Origin: Ceratothoa steindachneri
Taxonomy: Eukaryota; Arthropoda; Malacostraca; Isopoda; Cymothoidae
Assembly (NCBI GenBank): GCA_963969495.1
Contig: OZ018333.1
Coordinates: forward strand, 18,383,937 to 18,447,936
Length of the DNA: 64,000 bases
Reading direction: 5' to 3'
Shown here: piece by piece, positions 21,666 through 32,659 of the stretch
Numbering within the stretch: position 1 is the first letter of the stretch
Layout of the letters: each line of letters begins with the position of its first letter
Notes under the pieces: model-generated
The model's database searches: none
The model's input: only the letters and a program-made list of their open reading frames with translations
What the model was told of the DNA's origin: nothing
Program-made: the position numbers and the translations under genes

Positions 21666-22199
21666 TGTTATTATATATATTTTTTATGAAGTGTGGGAAG
21701 TTTTTGTGATTCATGAGGCATTTGTAATGTTGCAATTTAGGGTAGTGACCTGATTTGAGTCGGGAGTCTCATGTGTGTCTGGGAAGATTCTTCCTTTGTT
21801 ATGTCTGGTGAATGTGCTATAGTATTGATTTGGAGGTGGTATATAAGTAGCAACTGACTAATTGAATGTGGTTTATCTTTGTTTTTTGGTGGGTAAGGGA
21901 GTAGTGAAGTGTAGCATGTTGGAATGTAATTAGAGATGTTAATTTGTTTGTCATTTATGTTGTCATCTTTCCTTGTGGGGGTTAGGTACCCTGTGTAGAC
22001 TGCTATACACAATACCCATTTGCAAAATCTATCATTATATACATAGAAAAAAAAATTGAGTACAAATTCAGATAAGTTGGAGTATTTGTCTCTTTTGCTT
22101 CCACAGTTCTACCTCACTAAGGGCATTAACACAGTTCAAGTCTCAAAACCTAGTGAAAAGTGAGGTTTGTATATATAATCCTTCCCCATAAATTTGGAG
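21666..22199. other. Spacer, nothing recognised
   Basis: AT-rich to mixed sequence without supported features. It ends where LINE 5'-UTR homology begins. Confidence 0.4.
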
Positions 22200-22345
22200 T
22201 CTGGGGCCCCGTGCTGAAGGGACTCAGTGCCCCATCTGGCCCCAGCTTAGCTTCTTTTTGACAGCCTGTGTTTTTATCCTACTTCTTCCCTTTCCATACA
22301 ACCTCTCCCACAACTTTCTCAGATTGGCCTCTAATTTTACAGGGA
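22200..22345 (+). mobile_element. LINE 5'-UTR fragment, probably the left part of copy D
   Basis: Matches the 5' UTR of copies A and C (for example CCATACAACCTCTCCCACAA and GGCCTCTAATTTTACAGGG) but with decay similar to copy D. It stops abruptly at 22345, where minus-strand Gypsy integrase begins. LINE sequence of the same age resumes at 34842, so this is best read as the 5' end of copy D cut off by the Gypsy insertion, with about 320 bp of LINE lost. Confidence 0.65.
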
Positions 22346-22826
22346 TTACGGGTCTCAGCTGACAACAAAGGCAGACTGTCAATATTATGTGACCTTTTCA
22401 AGATACATTCAGCAGGAGTACATCCTATTTCTGAGTGTACTGAATGATTATAGGCAAGTAGATCACTGGCAAGAGAATCATCTCATTTACGAGGTTCTTT
22501 ATTCAAGACACTCAACAATTCTCCACTGGTTCGGTTTACCCACTCAATTGTTCTATTGCTAGAAGCTTTATAAGGCAAATGTACAATATTGTACCACTCT
22601 AATATCAAACTAAATTCTTCAGAGATAAACTCTAGACCATTGTCAGTTAGAATTCTAACAGGTAGTCGAGGTATATTTGGAAGGATATTTCTTTCCAAAA
22701 CATGACATAGTCTGGCTTTTCTTATTCCTTATAGGGATACCAATCATCCATTTTGAAAAATGGTCTACCATCATAAGACAGACTATATAACCAGAGAATG
22801 TATTTGGTAGACTTACCAAATCCATT
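22346..22826 (-). pseudogene. Gypsy integrase, C-terminal part
   Basis: Continues the integrase interrupted by LINE copy C. The minus strand shows VDHFSKWMIGIPIRN (catalytic core, first aspartate nearby), then after a frameshift near 22690 RILTDNGLEFISEEF (second aspartate, DNG) and SNRTIEWVNRT (glutamate). The tail YNHSVHSEIGCTPAEYIL follows, close to 22350. It then ends at LINE DNA. The three acidic catalytic positions are recognisable, but the frame is broken. Confidence 0.8.
22814..22826. repeat. Target-site duplication of LINE copy C, left
   Basis: TACCAAATCCATT, repeated exactly at 29031-29043. It marks insertion of copy C into the Gypsy integrase gene. Confidence 0.92.
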
Positions 22827-22838
22827 CCCTGTAAGGGG
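22827..22838 (+). promoter_or_regulatory. 5'-terminal LINE hairpin with GTAA loop
   Basis: CCCT pairs with GGGG (one T.G pair) around GTAA. The corresponding sequence of copy H at 63939-63952 gives GCCCC-GTAA-GGGGC, all Watson-Crick, with the same GNRA-type loop. Confidence 0.55.
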
Positions 22839-23348
22839 CGCAACGATTTTCCATCCTGGCCGCCGTGCTGACGGGATCCAGCGCCCTGTCCGGCCCCAGC
22901 GTAGCCTCTCTTCGTTCCTTCAGATAGCCTGTATTTCTCCCCTACCTCGTCACTTTTCATACAACCTCTCCCACAACTTTCTCTGGTCAGCCTCTAATTT
23001 CACTGGGTAGATGCTGACCTTCTTCTCAGCCAACCGTCCCGGATCGGGGCTGAGGGGGGAGGGGACAATGTTCCCTAACCCCTGAGACCTGGTCTGGGGT
23101 GGCTGGTTTTAACAACCTGCTTCATCCCCACCCATACCTTCCTCATATCCCTTTTCCTCTCATCTTCACATTCTATCAATTTTATGCCGTGTTGTTCAAG
23201 GTGGAGCCGCCATGCCGATGGACTGCCAGGCCACCAGGCAGGAGGGGTGGTCCAAAATGGCGGCGCCAGGCCTGTAAGCACCTCTTGCAGTGCGGGCAAC
23301 TGCAAGAGGTGATGAGCTATTGCGTCCCGCAGAAAATTTAGGGTCACC

Positions 23349-23492
23349 ATGCCCAATGATGCACAACCTAAAAAAACAAAACAACCCTCAACTTTCCCTT
23401 GCTCATCAACGGAGCCGCCCTCAGGCAGCTCCACTGAAAAAATGGAGGTCTCCCCCCTGTGCTTGCACAGGGGACCCTCCATATTTCTCTAA
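23349..23492 (+). CDS. LINE leader ORF, copy C (47 codons)
   Basis: Starts MPNDAQPKKT, passes STEKMEV and ends PSIFL before TAA, matching the leader ORF of copy A in position and ending. The gag frame again lies at -1 relative to it. Confidence 0.4.
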   Translation: MPNDAQPKKTKQPSTFPCSSTEPPSGSSTEKMEVSPLCLHRGPSIFL

Positions 23493-25888
23493 CCGGAGAG
23501 GAGGCTTTCTCCTCTCCTTCACCTATGGGTGCAGGGGACTCCCCCTCACCCCCTTCTCTGGAGGTGCTTTCGGGCACTTCCCGTTTTCCAGCGGCAGTTC
23601 CCTCTTTTCTTTCCAAGGGGACTGCCAAGAAAGCCAGCAGGCAGCCCATTGCCGACCGCCCTTCGTGTAAGCAGCTCGGTAGGGCAAACCCCCTTAGGGG
23701 GGAGAGGGAAGTCAGGCCCCTTCGGTCGCTTCCCTCAAAAAACCTGCTGGCAAGAATTTTAAACCTTGCCGGGGTCAAGGCCTGTGCCTCCCTACACATG
23801 ACTGGCGACACTGCCAACGGGACCTGGAAAGTCCTGGGAGGGGATGGCCAGCTGGAGGCCCCTCCTGTGATAGGCATGGTCCTTGAAGAAACTCAGCCTC
23901 AGACGGTAGGGCCTTCCATGAGGGGGAATCCGGGCTCGGCGCCAAATACCGAACCCGAATCCGCCCCTATGCAAGGTCCTCCTCAAATGGCTGGGGATTC
24001 TGAGGCAGTATAAGGAGGGGAGGGATCTCCTTCGGATGGTGCCCCTGCGACCACCAGGACCTTCTCCATTTCGGAGAAGGACCTGACTGAGGCTGGTCCA
24101 TCTGGCCTAGGGGCTTCTACCGGCAGAGGTGGGAAGCGGGTTCATTGCCCGCCCTCCTCTCCAGAAAAGAAAAAGACTAAGAAGTCTCGGGGCTCCTCTC
24201 CTTCTGTGGGGGCTGTGGGGAGGATGGGTCTGCTGCCACTTTGGCAAGCGACCAGCCAAGACCGGCACATTCGGCCCCTCTGCCTCCCCGGTTGCGGAGC
24301 CCCTGACTAAGACCAAAAGTGCACAGGGCGGAGCCTCGAAAACATCGGGGCCCTCATTCAGAGGTTACCTGGCATTTTTGAGCCCGCTGGCTTCAAGCGC
24401 TTCCTCGTTATTCGCTCCACTGATGGCACCATGTTGTCCAAGGGCAACATGATCCATCAGAGGAGAGGATTAGCTAGTGCAATTGGTAGAGAGACGAAGG
24501 TGACCTGTTTCTCGGATGGGAGCCTTCTGGCGAATCCCGCCGAGGCGGCCAAGATAAGTGCTCTTCGGACACTTCATGGCACCCCGGTGAGTGTGACGCC
24601 GCACTCTACCATGAACTTTGTGAAAGGAGTAGTTTATGCGAGGGAACTAGTTGACTACTCCATTGAGGACATCACCCTAGAGCTGGCCGACCATGGGGCG
24701 GTCAAGATAAGTGCTCTTCGGAAACTTCATGGCACCCCGGTGAGTGTGACGCCGCGCTCTACCATGAACTTTGTGAAAGGAGTAGTTTATGAGAGGGAAC
24801 TAGTTGACTACTCCATTGAGGACATCACCCTAGAGCTGGCCGACCATGGGGCGGTCAAGGTTGAACGTGTGATGAGAAAATAGGGAGGGCTTTCGAGACC
24901 CACCCCTACACTCTTTGTCACGTTTGACTGTGACAAGCACCCTGAGTTGGTGCATTCTGGTTGGTACCGCTACCACGCGAAGGCATTCGTGCCACTGCCG
25001 CAGCGGTGCTATTACTGTCACTGCTTCGGCCATATGAATCGCTGATGTAGACATGCAAAGTTGGGGTCACCCGAAGTCTGTGTAAATTGCTCCAAGGTCG
25101 CACACGGTAAGTCCAAATCGTGTGTGGCCAAGTGTGTCAATTGCGGAGAGCCGCACCCTGCTTCTTTGAAGCAATCCGGTGCATATCTCCTTGAGAAGGA
25201 AATCCTGGCCGTTCAGGCCCAGGATCGACTCTCATTCCGCGAGGCTAAGGACTTGGTCCTGGGACATCATATGCCTCAATAGTTAGAAAGGCACCCTCTG
25301 CGCCTGGCCCATCCAGGCCAACGAGCACGGTTGTTTCTGCGCCAATTCGGAGCCCTTCTGCGGGCTCTACCCAACCCGGGCACTCCCCTGGTAAAACTGG
25401 CGGCAAAAAGGGCTCATACCCAACCCTGGCTAAAACCAGGGCTCCCCCCTCTTTCCCCAGCGTGACCATTTCCCGTAAGGCGAAACGGCCACGCGCCTCC
25501 ACCGAGTCGTTAGACTCACAGGAGGCAACCCCCCTGAAGTTGGTCGCTAGGGGTTCCTAAAGCTGTCCCCCGAAAGGAGGACAGCAACAAAGGAGCTTCG
25601 GCTCCTTCGCCCACGCCTAGTGGTGGAGGGAGTGGCTTGGAGACGGTGGTTCCTTTAAAAGAGGGCCCCACGCCTCCGAAGCCGCGACGCCCACCTAAGG
25701 TTTCCAGGCGGAAGGAGGAAAAGACTCGCATAGCGAGTCCAACGTCCCCCAATAAGTCATCGAAGGCGACAGCGCCTTCAGCGCTTTGTCCGGCCAACAG
25801 CGCCCGGGGTTCTGCCCTCGGGAAGCGTACGGCCATTCCCGTGAGGGTCTTCAGTTCGAGGAGGGTCCCCGCGTCTCCTCCGAGCTAG
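23459..25888 (+). pseudogene. LINE ORF1 gag-like, copy C (broken)
   Basis: The N-terminal part reads 23459-24013 and then meets TAA. After frameshifts, the core reads 24431-24883 and ends at a TAG. Within the core a 153-bp block is duplicated in tandem (24551-24703 and 24704-24856), in frame, so the KISALR...LADHGAV segment occurs twice. The first cysteine knuckle near 25005 has an in-frame TGA in place of a codon near its end. The second and third knuckles (CVNCSKVAHGKSKSC, CVNCGEPHPAS) lie at 25061-25190. The proline-rich tail is split by further indels before TAG near 25888. Confidence 0.85.
24551..24856 (+). repeat. In-frame 153-bp tandem duplication in copy C ORF1
   Basis: AAGATAAGTGCTCTTCGG starts both units (24551 and 24704). 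The unit is 51 codons long, and the two copies differ at only a few bases. Confidence 0.92.
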
Positions 25889-28782
25889 GCTTGGAGGGCA
25901 TATTCCTTCAATGGAATTGCTGTGGACTCCGGGCCAACTGGGAGGAGCTGCGGAGGCTCGTCTCTTTCCCGTTCTGAACGGCAGGCATCCTCTCTGGGGA
26001 GATTACTCCATAAATCCCAGGGGACAGGTCCTTGCCGATCTGATCGAAGAGCTTGAGATGGGTGTCCTAAACGTGGATGATTTTGATTGGTCGATGACCT
26101 CCATGGTAGTGATCACCTTCCCATTCAATTATCATTTTCAGGGCAACTGCCGCCTGAGAGCCCACCTCGGTGGTGCTTGGCGCGGGCGCCGTGGCCTGCA
26201 TTTCAGGAAATGACTGAATTCTCTATCTCAGTCGAGGAGTTTAGGTCGTTAGATGAGGCCGTTGAGTTCTTCTCCGGCAGCCTCATCGCCGTGGGCCTGA
26301 CTACTATTCCTAGGACGTCTGGCCGTTTTGCATGCCGACCATTCCCGTGGTGGTCGGCCGAGTGTGAGACGGCCCTCAAACAGAAGCGTTATGCCTACAT
26401 GCGCTATAAGCGCCGCCGGAACGATTTCACTGTCGGTAAATTTCGTCGGGCTAGGGCTAGGTTCCGGTATATTTCGAAGCACGCCCGCCGCTCTTCTTGG
26501 CGGGCATACGTGTCTTCACTTAACGGGAAGACCCCTTTAGCTGAGGTGTGGAAGCGAGTCAAAAGGATTCGGGGCAAGTTCTCGCAGGACCCCCCCCTCC
26601 CATTCTCCTGTCGAATGGGACCGCAATCTCGGACCCCGCGTCCGTGGCGGAATCCTTAGCGACCGCTTTTCCGCATTCTCTAGCCGTGATGCTGCTCCGC
26701 CAGCATTCAATGCACGTCGTAATGTCGCGGAAGGCCGCCGGCTGGACTTTACCTCCAGAGGCGGAGAACCCTTCAACGACAGGGTTACTGGGAGCGAGTT
26801 GCGCTCCGCTCTCGCTTCGTGCGCGGACACCGCCCATGGTCCGGACGATGTCCCGTACGCCATGCTTCGACACCTGGGTGAGCAAGGCATGGCCTTTCTG
26901 TTAGATTTGTTCAACAGGATCTGGGTGGAAGGTCTTCTCCCAGATTCCTGGCGAATCGCTACTGTGCTTTCCTTTCGCAAACCGGGGAGAGATCACTCTA
27001 CTCCGACTCATTTCCGCCCAATCTCTCTAACCTCTTGCGTGTGCAAGTTGATGTAGAAATTGGTAAATGTTAGACTAGCCTTTTTCCTGGACAGCGGAGG
27101 CCATCTGTCTTATGCACAGTGCGGCTTCCGCAAGTTCCACTCTACGTCGGATGCTCTGCTCCGACTGGAAAATGCCGTCTCCGAGGCTTTCCTTCGTAGA
27201 CAGCACTACGCCACGGTGTTTTTTCGATCTGGAGAACGCCTATGATACCGCATGGCGATACGGTATCATGGAGACTCTCCACACGATGGGGGCGAGGGGA
27301 CGCCTCCCAGTCTTTATATCTGAATTTTTTCGAGATCGTCGATTCCGCGTACGGGTAGGGGGAGCTCTCTCCGCCCCAAAGGAGCAAGAAGAGGGTGTCC
27401 CGCAGGGAAGTGTCTTCAGTGTCACACTCTTTGCCCTGAGCATCAACGGCATCACCTCGATGCTGCCGGAAGATGTTCTCGCTACGCTCTACGTGAACAA
27501 CCTTTCGATCTCTTTTGGCGCTGCCCAGATGCCAACTCTGGAGCGTCGACTCCAACAGGCATTGAACCGCGTCTCTCGCTATGCCGAAGCGCGCAGGTTT
27601 CGGTTTTCTTTGGCTAAGACTAAGGTGGTGCATTTCTGCCGCCATCCACGGCTCCACCCCGACCCAGATTTGTTTCTTAATGGGGTGCGCCTGGATGTGG
27701 TTGAGTCGCACCATTTCCTTGGTCTTGTATTCGACTGACGCCTCACCTAGGAGGCTCATATTCGCAGCCTTAGGGTCTCTTGTACCCGCGCCATGGATAT
27801 TCTCCGTTCCGTGACGTTCAGCGCTTGGGGCGCTGATAGGGCTACTGCCCTACTTTTTTATCGATCCTTTGTTCGTTCGAAGCTCGACTACGGATGCGAG
27901 TTTTATGCATCTGCAGCCAAGCGTTTATTGCGGAAGGTGGATTCGATCCACCACACCGGCCTCCGCCTTGCGACCGGTGCCTGCCGCACTTCCACCATTG
28001 AGAGCCTGTTGGTCGATGCTGGGGAGATGCCACTCGCTCTGCGCTGCGTGCACTGCATTACTCGCCTGTACGCGCGAGCACGGCGCCTCCCTCAGTCGCC
28101 AACAGCTTTCACTGCATCTGCAGCTGATCTCGACGGTGCCTATGCCGCCGAGAGACGCCAGTCATACCCTAAGCCCTTTGGGTTTAGGTCCAGGAAACTC
28201 CTTCGAGAGCTAGATATAGCTCTCGTGTTGGTGGCGCCCCTGGTTCTGCCCAGGACGCCACCCTGGAGGGTACCAAATTTGGCTATTTGTCGCCACACCT
28301 CTGCCCCCAAAGCTTGTACGGCGCCGGGAGTATTGCGTTTCGCTCTTCCTCACACCGACTACATGGCAGGAATACGGGCAGCTCTTCGGACTGCTCGGCA
28401 AAGAAGATGGGAGACGGTCGAAGGGAACTTAAAGTTGTGTGCCATTGCACCGCGACTGTTCCCATGGACCTATCCCCCAATGCCGCGGCGGCTTCAGGTC
28501 GCTTTCTGTCATCTCCAAATCGGACACACTCGTGTGACGCATTGCTATTTGATGGAGCGCTCGCCTGCGCCCTATTGCGACGACTGTGTCGTCCCCCAGA
28601 CTGTTCGGCACATTTTTGTTGAATGTCCCAGTCTGGGTGATCTTCGCGCACGTTATCAGTCCCGATACCGGGATGGGCGGGGTCGCTACTGCCTGTCCCT
28701 TGTACTCAGGACGAGTGCGTGCACATTGACTAGTGGACTTGTTGACTTCTTGGGGGAGGCCGGCCTTCTCCCTATTATTTAA
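25889..28782 (+). pseudogene. LINE ORF2, copy C (endonuclease and RNase H largely deleted)
   Basis: The start (LEGIFLQWNC) is present, but about 330 bp of endonuclease are missing near 25973 and a further piece near 26081. The RT region has a TAG at 27054-27056, one extra T near 27225, YVNN in place of YVDD near 27493, a TGA near 27736 and a TAG near 27748. A deletion near 28337 joins GVLR directly to FALPHTDYMAG, removing the RNase H domain in frame. The C-terminal zinc-like motif YCDDC...RHIFVECP remains. It ends at TAA near 28782. Confidence 0.9.
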
Positions 28783-29030
28783 ACAGGGTTTGTTTTTTGT
28801 TTTGTTTTGTTTTTTGCATTTGTTTTTTTTGCCTTTTAGGTTGCACGCTCCTGCGCCGGGTGGACCTCCCCCCGATGCACCAGCTTGCTTCCTATCCCCC
28901 TTTTTGTGGTGTTTTATTTCTGTCTCTTTAATTTTATTTTAAAGTAGCCTAGAACTAGGCCAGTTTTAATACGGCGACTAATGCCCAAGTAGGCAGTCAC
29001 CAGATGAGCTCTTAAAAAAATAAAATAAAA

Positions 29031-29043
29031 TACCAAATCCATT
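29031..29043. repeat. Target-site duplication of LINE copy C, right
   Basis: Exact copy of 22814-22826, directly after the A-rich tail; Gypsy integrase resumes here. Confidence 0.92.
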
Positions 29044-29480
29044 GCAACCAAATAAAATGGGCCTGAAGTAGTAATATGCAAAGCTGGAAATTTTACACAT
29101 TTGACATATGCTGCAAGTTTTACAAACATCACTTACTACTTTCATCAAGGACTGATGCTAAACATATTTTTTCAAAAGGGTAAACAATTTAAAGAGATTC
29201 CAATATGGTACTGCTGAAGGTGAGTACTCATTACCAAGCTCACTAAATAATTAAAAATGACAACACTCACCAATCTCTCTTTGTCTCTCTTATACAGAAG
29301 ACCACCATGAACCTCAAAATCTGACCAGACTCTTTTAAAAGACTTAAGATTATGGGGAAGATTCTTGTTACTTAGTCCTCAGTTAACCATCCTTATTACA
29401 TTCTGGAGCTGCCTATGGTTAGCCTGAATTTCCCTCAAGTGATCACCAGAAACGAAGGCATTATCATAAGGTTCATCACC
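29031..29480 (-). pseudogene. Gypsy integrase, N-terminal part
   Basis: The minus strand gives a linker with FEVHGGLLYKRDKERLV near 29300, then a histidine-poor decayed zinc-binding region and a cysteine pair region (VCKTCSICQMCK in one frame, near 29120). Next comes ITTSGPFYLVAMDLV, the start of the catalytic core containing the first aspartate. The reading continues across LINE copy C into 22826. Frame changes occur between these pieces. Confidence 0.75.
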
Positions 29481-29950
29481 TTGATAAACTACTGTCATCA
29501 CCATTTCCACTAAACTCACTTTTTGAGGAATCAACAGCAGTGTCAAAACTCACTTTCAAGGAATCAATAAATCTAGCAACTATATCATTCTCAAACAACC
29601 ATCTTCTATGGGAAAAGTCGATCACTAAACTGGCTTCAACCAATACATTCTGTCCAACAATGAAACAGAGATAAATATTCTGATTTGGAACCACAGCTTA
29701 AAGAAATTTAGGAAGTTCAACACCATTATCGAAAGTCAAAATCATTAGAATAGCCCCTAAATTAATCCCAGTTTCACCACTTATACCAATGAAACCACTT
29801 TCTTCATAACTCTCAATAGAATTAATTAAATTCAACTCTTGACACTACAGACTGAAGCTAGACTTACCTTGGCTCCAGTATCAATAAGGGCACAAAAGAC
29901 CACACCATTCACTCATACTTGACATCTAGAAGGGTGTTTGACACGATTAC
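29480..29950 (-). pseudogene. Retropepsin-like region between RNase H and integrase
   Basis: The minus strand near 29915-29860 reads VVFCALIDTGAKVSLA, a classic retroviral-type aspartic protease active site (hydrophobic pair, DTGA, hydrophobic). About 100 codons on, IYLCFIVGQNVLVEASLVID (29660-29600) resembles the second conserved retropepsin block (I-(L/V)-G-x-(D/N)-x-L). Stops interrupt it near 29845 and 29700. Because it lies after RNase H and before integrase, it is not in the usual protease position, and a separate DSG motif occurs near 32390. It could also be a captured or duplicated protease, or a clamp-like inactive relative. Confidence 0.6.
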
Positions 29951-30070
29951 ACCGTAACTGTGGTCTACTTTCCACTTACGTAGTGTACATGATTTCTGGG
30001 ATGTCAGGCTCACTAGTATTCTCCAATTCCACAATAGGAACACCGTCATCATTTTCTGGTGCATTCTATT

Positions 30071-30400
30071 TCAGATAGCCTTATCTAACTTGGATCCAAG
30101 ATTAGTGGAATCTTTCAAAAACTGCTCTACTAGAAGTTCACAGAGCTTGGATACACTAGACATCCACAAATCTTTGCCTTGTTCTTCCAACAGCTGTTCA
30201 AGAGCACATAGAAGAGACTCAATTAATGAATCAGGACCTCCTCTCATTTTCTTAAGCACCTTCAAGACAACAGGTAACTTCAAATATAAGTTATCAGGAG
30301 TCATCTCACGTGGTTGCAAACCAGGAAGATGAGACAACCAATCAGCAGCAGTATTAAGTTTACCAGGTCATTACTGAACAACAAAATTAAACTGATAATT
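30071..30400 (-). pseudogene. Gypsy pol linker downstream of RNase H
   Basis: WLSHLPGLQPREMTPDN near 30320 resembles the A-D-x-L-S-R/H-L-P stretch that ends RNase H in Ty3/Gypsy pol. It is followed by a helix-rich, leucine-rich segment with no recognised domain (LIESLLCALEQLLEEQGKD) before the DTG region. Confidence 0.55.
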
Positions 30401-30489
30401 CTTCAAAGTCCTACTTAGATGACTGTCGATCATTTTCATATCATGCAAGTACATAAGAGGGCGATGGTCAGAATAAATACAAAAAGGGT

Positions 30490-30832
30490 CTAAATGGTTT
30501 TACTTCCAACGAAGAGCAGCCAACTCCCATTCAATGGTCGAGTAGCGTGTCTCACAATCAAGGAAAGTCATAGAGTCCAAAACACTAATTACTCTATTAC
30601 CTGCTTGTTCCTGATAAAGACAGGCTCCAGCTCCTTTCCCAGAAGCATCAACATACAACTCTAAAGGTTTAGCATCAGGTGAATAATCAGAATATGCTAA
30701 CATCTCATGTTGAAGTACCTCTTTAAGTTTCTCAAAGGCACTATTCATCTCTTCAGTCCAAGAGATTTTCCTCTTTCCTTGACTTTTACACCCTCCTGTT
30801 AAACAAGACAGGGTTTGGCAATGACAAAGCAC
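30490..30832 (-). pseudogene. Gypsy RNase H
   Basis: KRKISWTEEMNSAFEKLKEV, then PLELYVDASGKGAGACLYQE (first catalytic aspartate in DAS), then YSTIEWELAALRW (catalytic glutamate in the WELAAL string). This is the standard RT connection plus RNase H of Ty3/Gypsy. It is preceded by a frameshift near 30815 relative to the RT part and followed by in-frame stops. Confidence 0.85.
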
Positions 30833-31600
30833 GTTGGGATGATCTTTTTCTGAAAGTCTGCAAAGCCTAAAAACTTTCTCAATTCACAGACAGTAGTAGG
30901 TGGCTTGAAATTCTTAATTTTCTGTACATAATCAAGGTGCTTCTTCAGGCCTGGCTGACCTACCAAATGTCCAAGAAACTTCACCTCAGTCTGTGACCAA
31001 GAGCACTTTGAAAGTTTAATTTTCAGTCCATATTTCCTAAACAAAGTTAGGACTCAATCAACAAGTTTCATATGTTCCTAAAATGAATGACCCAAAATGA
31101 GGATATTAATATATATTATGACTTTATATTTTTTGGATCTTAAGTATTCGCTTCATCTTGCTTTGAAATACAGCTGGATCATTCTTCAGTCCAAAAGATA
31201 AACGTTTGAACTGCCAATGTCCATAAGCAGTAGAGAATGCAGTTAACTTTTTACTGTCTTCATGTAAAGGTACCTACATACTAAATAGTACCCATATACT
31301 AAATCCAAACAAGTGAAGTATTTAATTCCATGTAATCCAAATATAGAATCAGCAAGGTTGGCCATAGGAAAAGGATCTGCAATAGTCACTTTATTCAATT
31401 TTCGGTAGTTGACACAAAGTCGAGTCAACTTATCAGGTTTAATCACAGGGACCACCGAGGATAACCAGGGCGATATACTTGGTTCAATAATGTCCAAGGA
31501 AGCAATTCCTGACATTGCTGTTCAATAGCTTCTGTTATGGGAGGACTAAAATGCTGAGGACGTTAGAAAATTAGGGTCTCATCATACAGATGGATCTTTA
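30799..31600 (-). pseudogene. Gypsy reverse transcriptase
   Basis: The minus strand shows IIEPSISPWLSSVVPVIKPD, LCVNYRKLNKVTIADPFPM, then YFTCLDLVYGYY (31515-31243; first catalytic aspartate). After several frame changes and stops comes FRKYGLKIKLSKCSWSQTEV, FLGHLVGQPGLKKH and VCELRKFLGFADF (31044-30840). The expected YxDD region near 31090-31040 is degraded; I could not read an intact YxDD box. Domain order and motifs are those of Ty3/Gypsy. Confidence 0.85.
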
Positions 31601-31688
31601 TAGGGGTACCCGCATACTCACCAACATCATCATCACCAGGACTTATAACTGGAAGATGATGGAAAAGCATACTTCTGAATTCGTCCAT

Positions 31689-32584
31689 TTACTCAGATAG
31701 CAAATGATCAGCAAGAGAAATATTAGATACAGCCTGAATTATAGTCTCATCAGGAGAAATGGTTCTTTCTTCATTTTCATCTTCAGGTGAATCTACAACA
31801 TATACAGAATACATATTGCCCAAAAGATCTTTCTTTATGCAAGCAGATGCCTCACTTTTAACCAAGATTGAAGACTTTTCACCAGACATAAGGCCAGAAA
31901 TACCAATGACCTTGGCTCCTAACCCCATTGTCATCTCATAACTATCATTAAAATAGACAGACCGATCTTTTTCAGAACAAGATTTACATTGGATAGGCAA
32001 CTGCCCTTCAGGATAGTCCACAGAAATGGGTATCAATACAGGTTCCCCACTTGTTAATTTAACATTCAGCTGCAAGGACTCGTAGAGCATAATACATTTG
32101 GCGACGAGATCCCTCATCAGAAACATGAAAATCCCACTTTGAACCATCTTCTGGGTTCACAGTACTCAGACACTTCTTACCATTGTCCACCAAAATGTCA
32201 TTATCATCAAGAAATTCACTATCAAGAACCACAGCTTTAGTCAAACTGTCTTCCATGCAAAACAGGTAACAAGGTGACTGTTCTCAGTATAGTCCCTTCT
32301 TTAGTTCTAAAGCCTTTCACTGCACCACTATATGGCACAATCCTTCATTCTAATTCAATTACAACATTCTCACAAAGTAAATTCACATCACCTCCTGAGT
32401 CAACAAGAGCATTCCAACATTGGTCATCATCAAATTGTGTAAAAGAAATAGGCACTTTCATAAGTTCAACTGGTCTCAGATGTGCATAGTTAAAACTCTT
32501 AACTGCACATAAAATAGCATCAAAATCAGTCACAGATGCAGTAGAATCTTGGAGTGGAACGGTATCTATTCCATAAAAGAGCAA
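31689..32584 (-). pseudogene. Gypsy protease-like DSG region and gag-pol linker
   Basis: CWNALVDSGGDVNLLCENVV (near 32420-32360) matches the D-(S/T)-G active-site string of LTR-element proteases, in the usual position between gag and RT. The following 190 codons (32256-31689, after a frame break) form an acidic linker with no known domain, including GLGAKVIGISGL and a run of glutamates. Stops near 32340 and 32258 show decay. Confidence 0.65.
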
Positions 32585-32659
32585 CTACAATCTCAGGAGA
32601 AGTTTCACAGACGTGACACTCAGAAGTTTCCCCTAGCTCACTCAAGGAAGGGGTTTCAT

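Larger units (their letters stand above)
22827..29030 (+). mobile_element. LINE copy C, full 5' end, inserted in Gypsy
   Basis: Flanked by a perfect 13-bp target duplication. Its first bases, CCCTGTAAGGGG, fold into a small hairpin and define the longest 5' end seen in this window that is confirmed by a flanking duplication. ORF1 has frameshifts and a tandem duplication. ORF2 has lost most of the endonuclease and all of the RNase H core. The 3' end has the family hairpin at 28947-28960 and a TAAAATAAAA tail. Confidence 0.95.

Noticed and set aside
22827..22910. Possible HDV-like ribozyme at the LINE 5' end
   Set aside because: I could fold a simple terminal hairpin and a CCGT/ACGG stem but not the nested double pseudoknot of HDV-type ribozymes.
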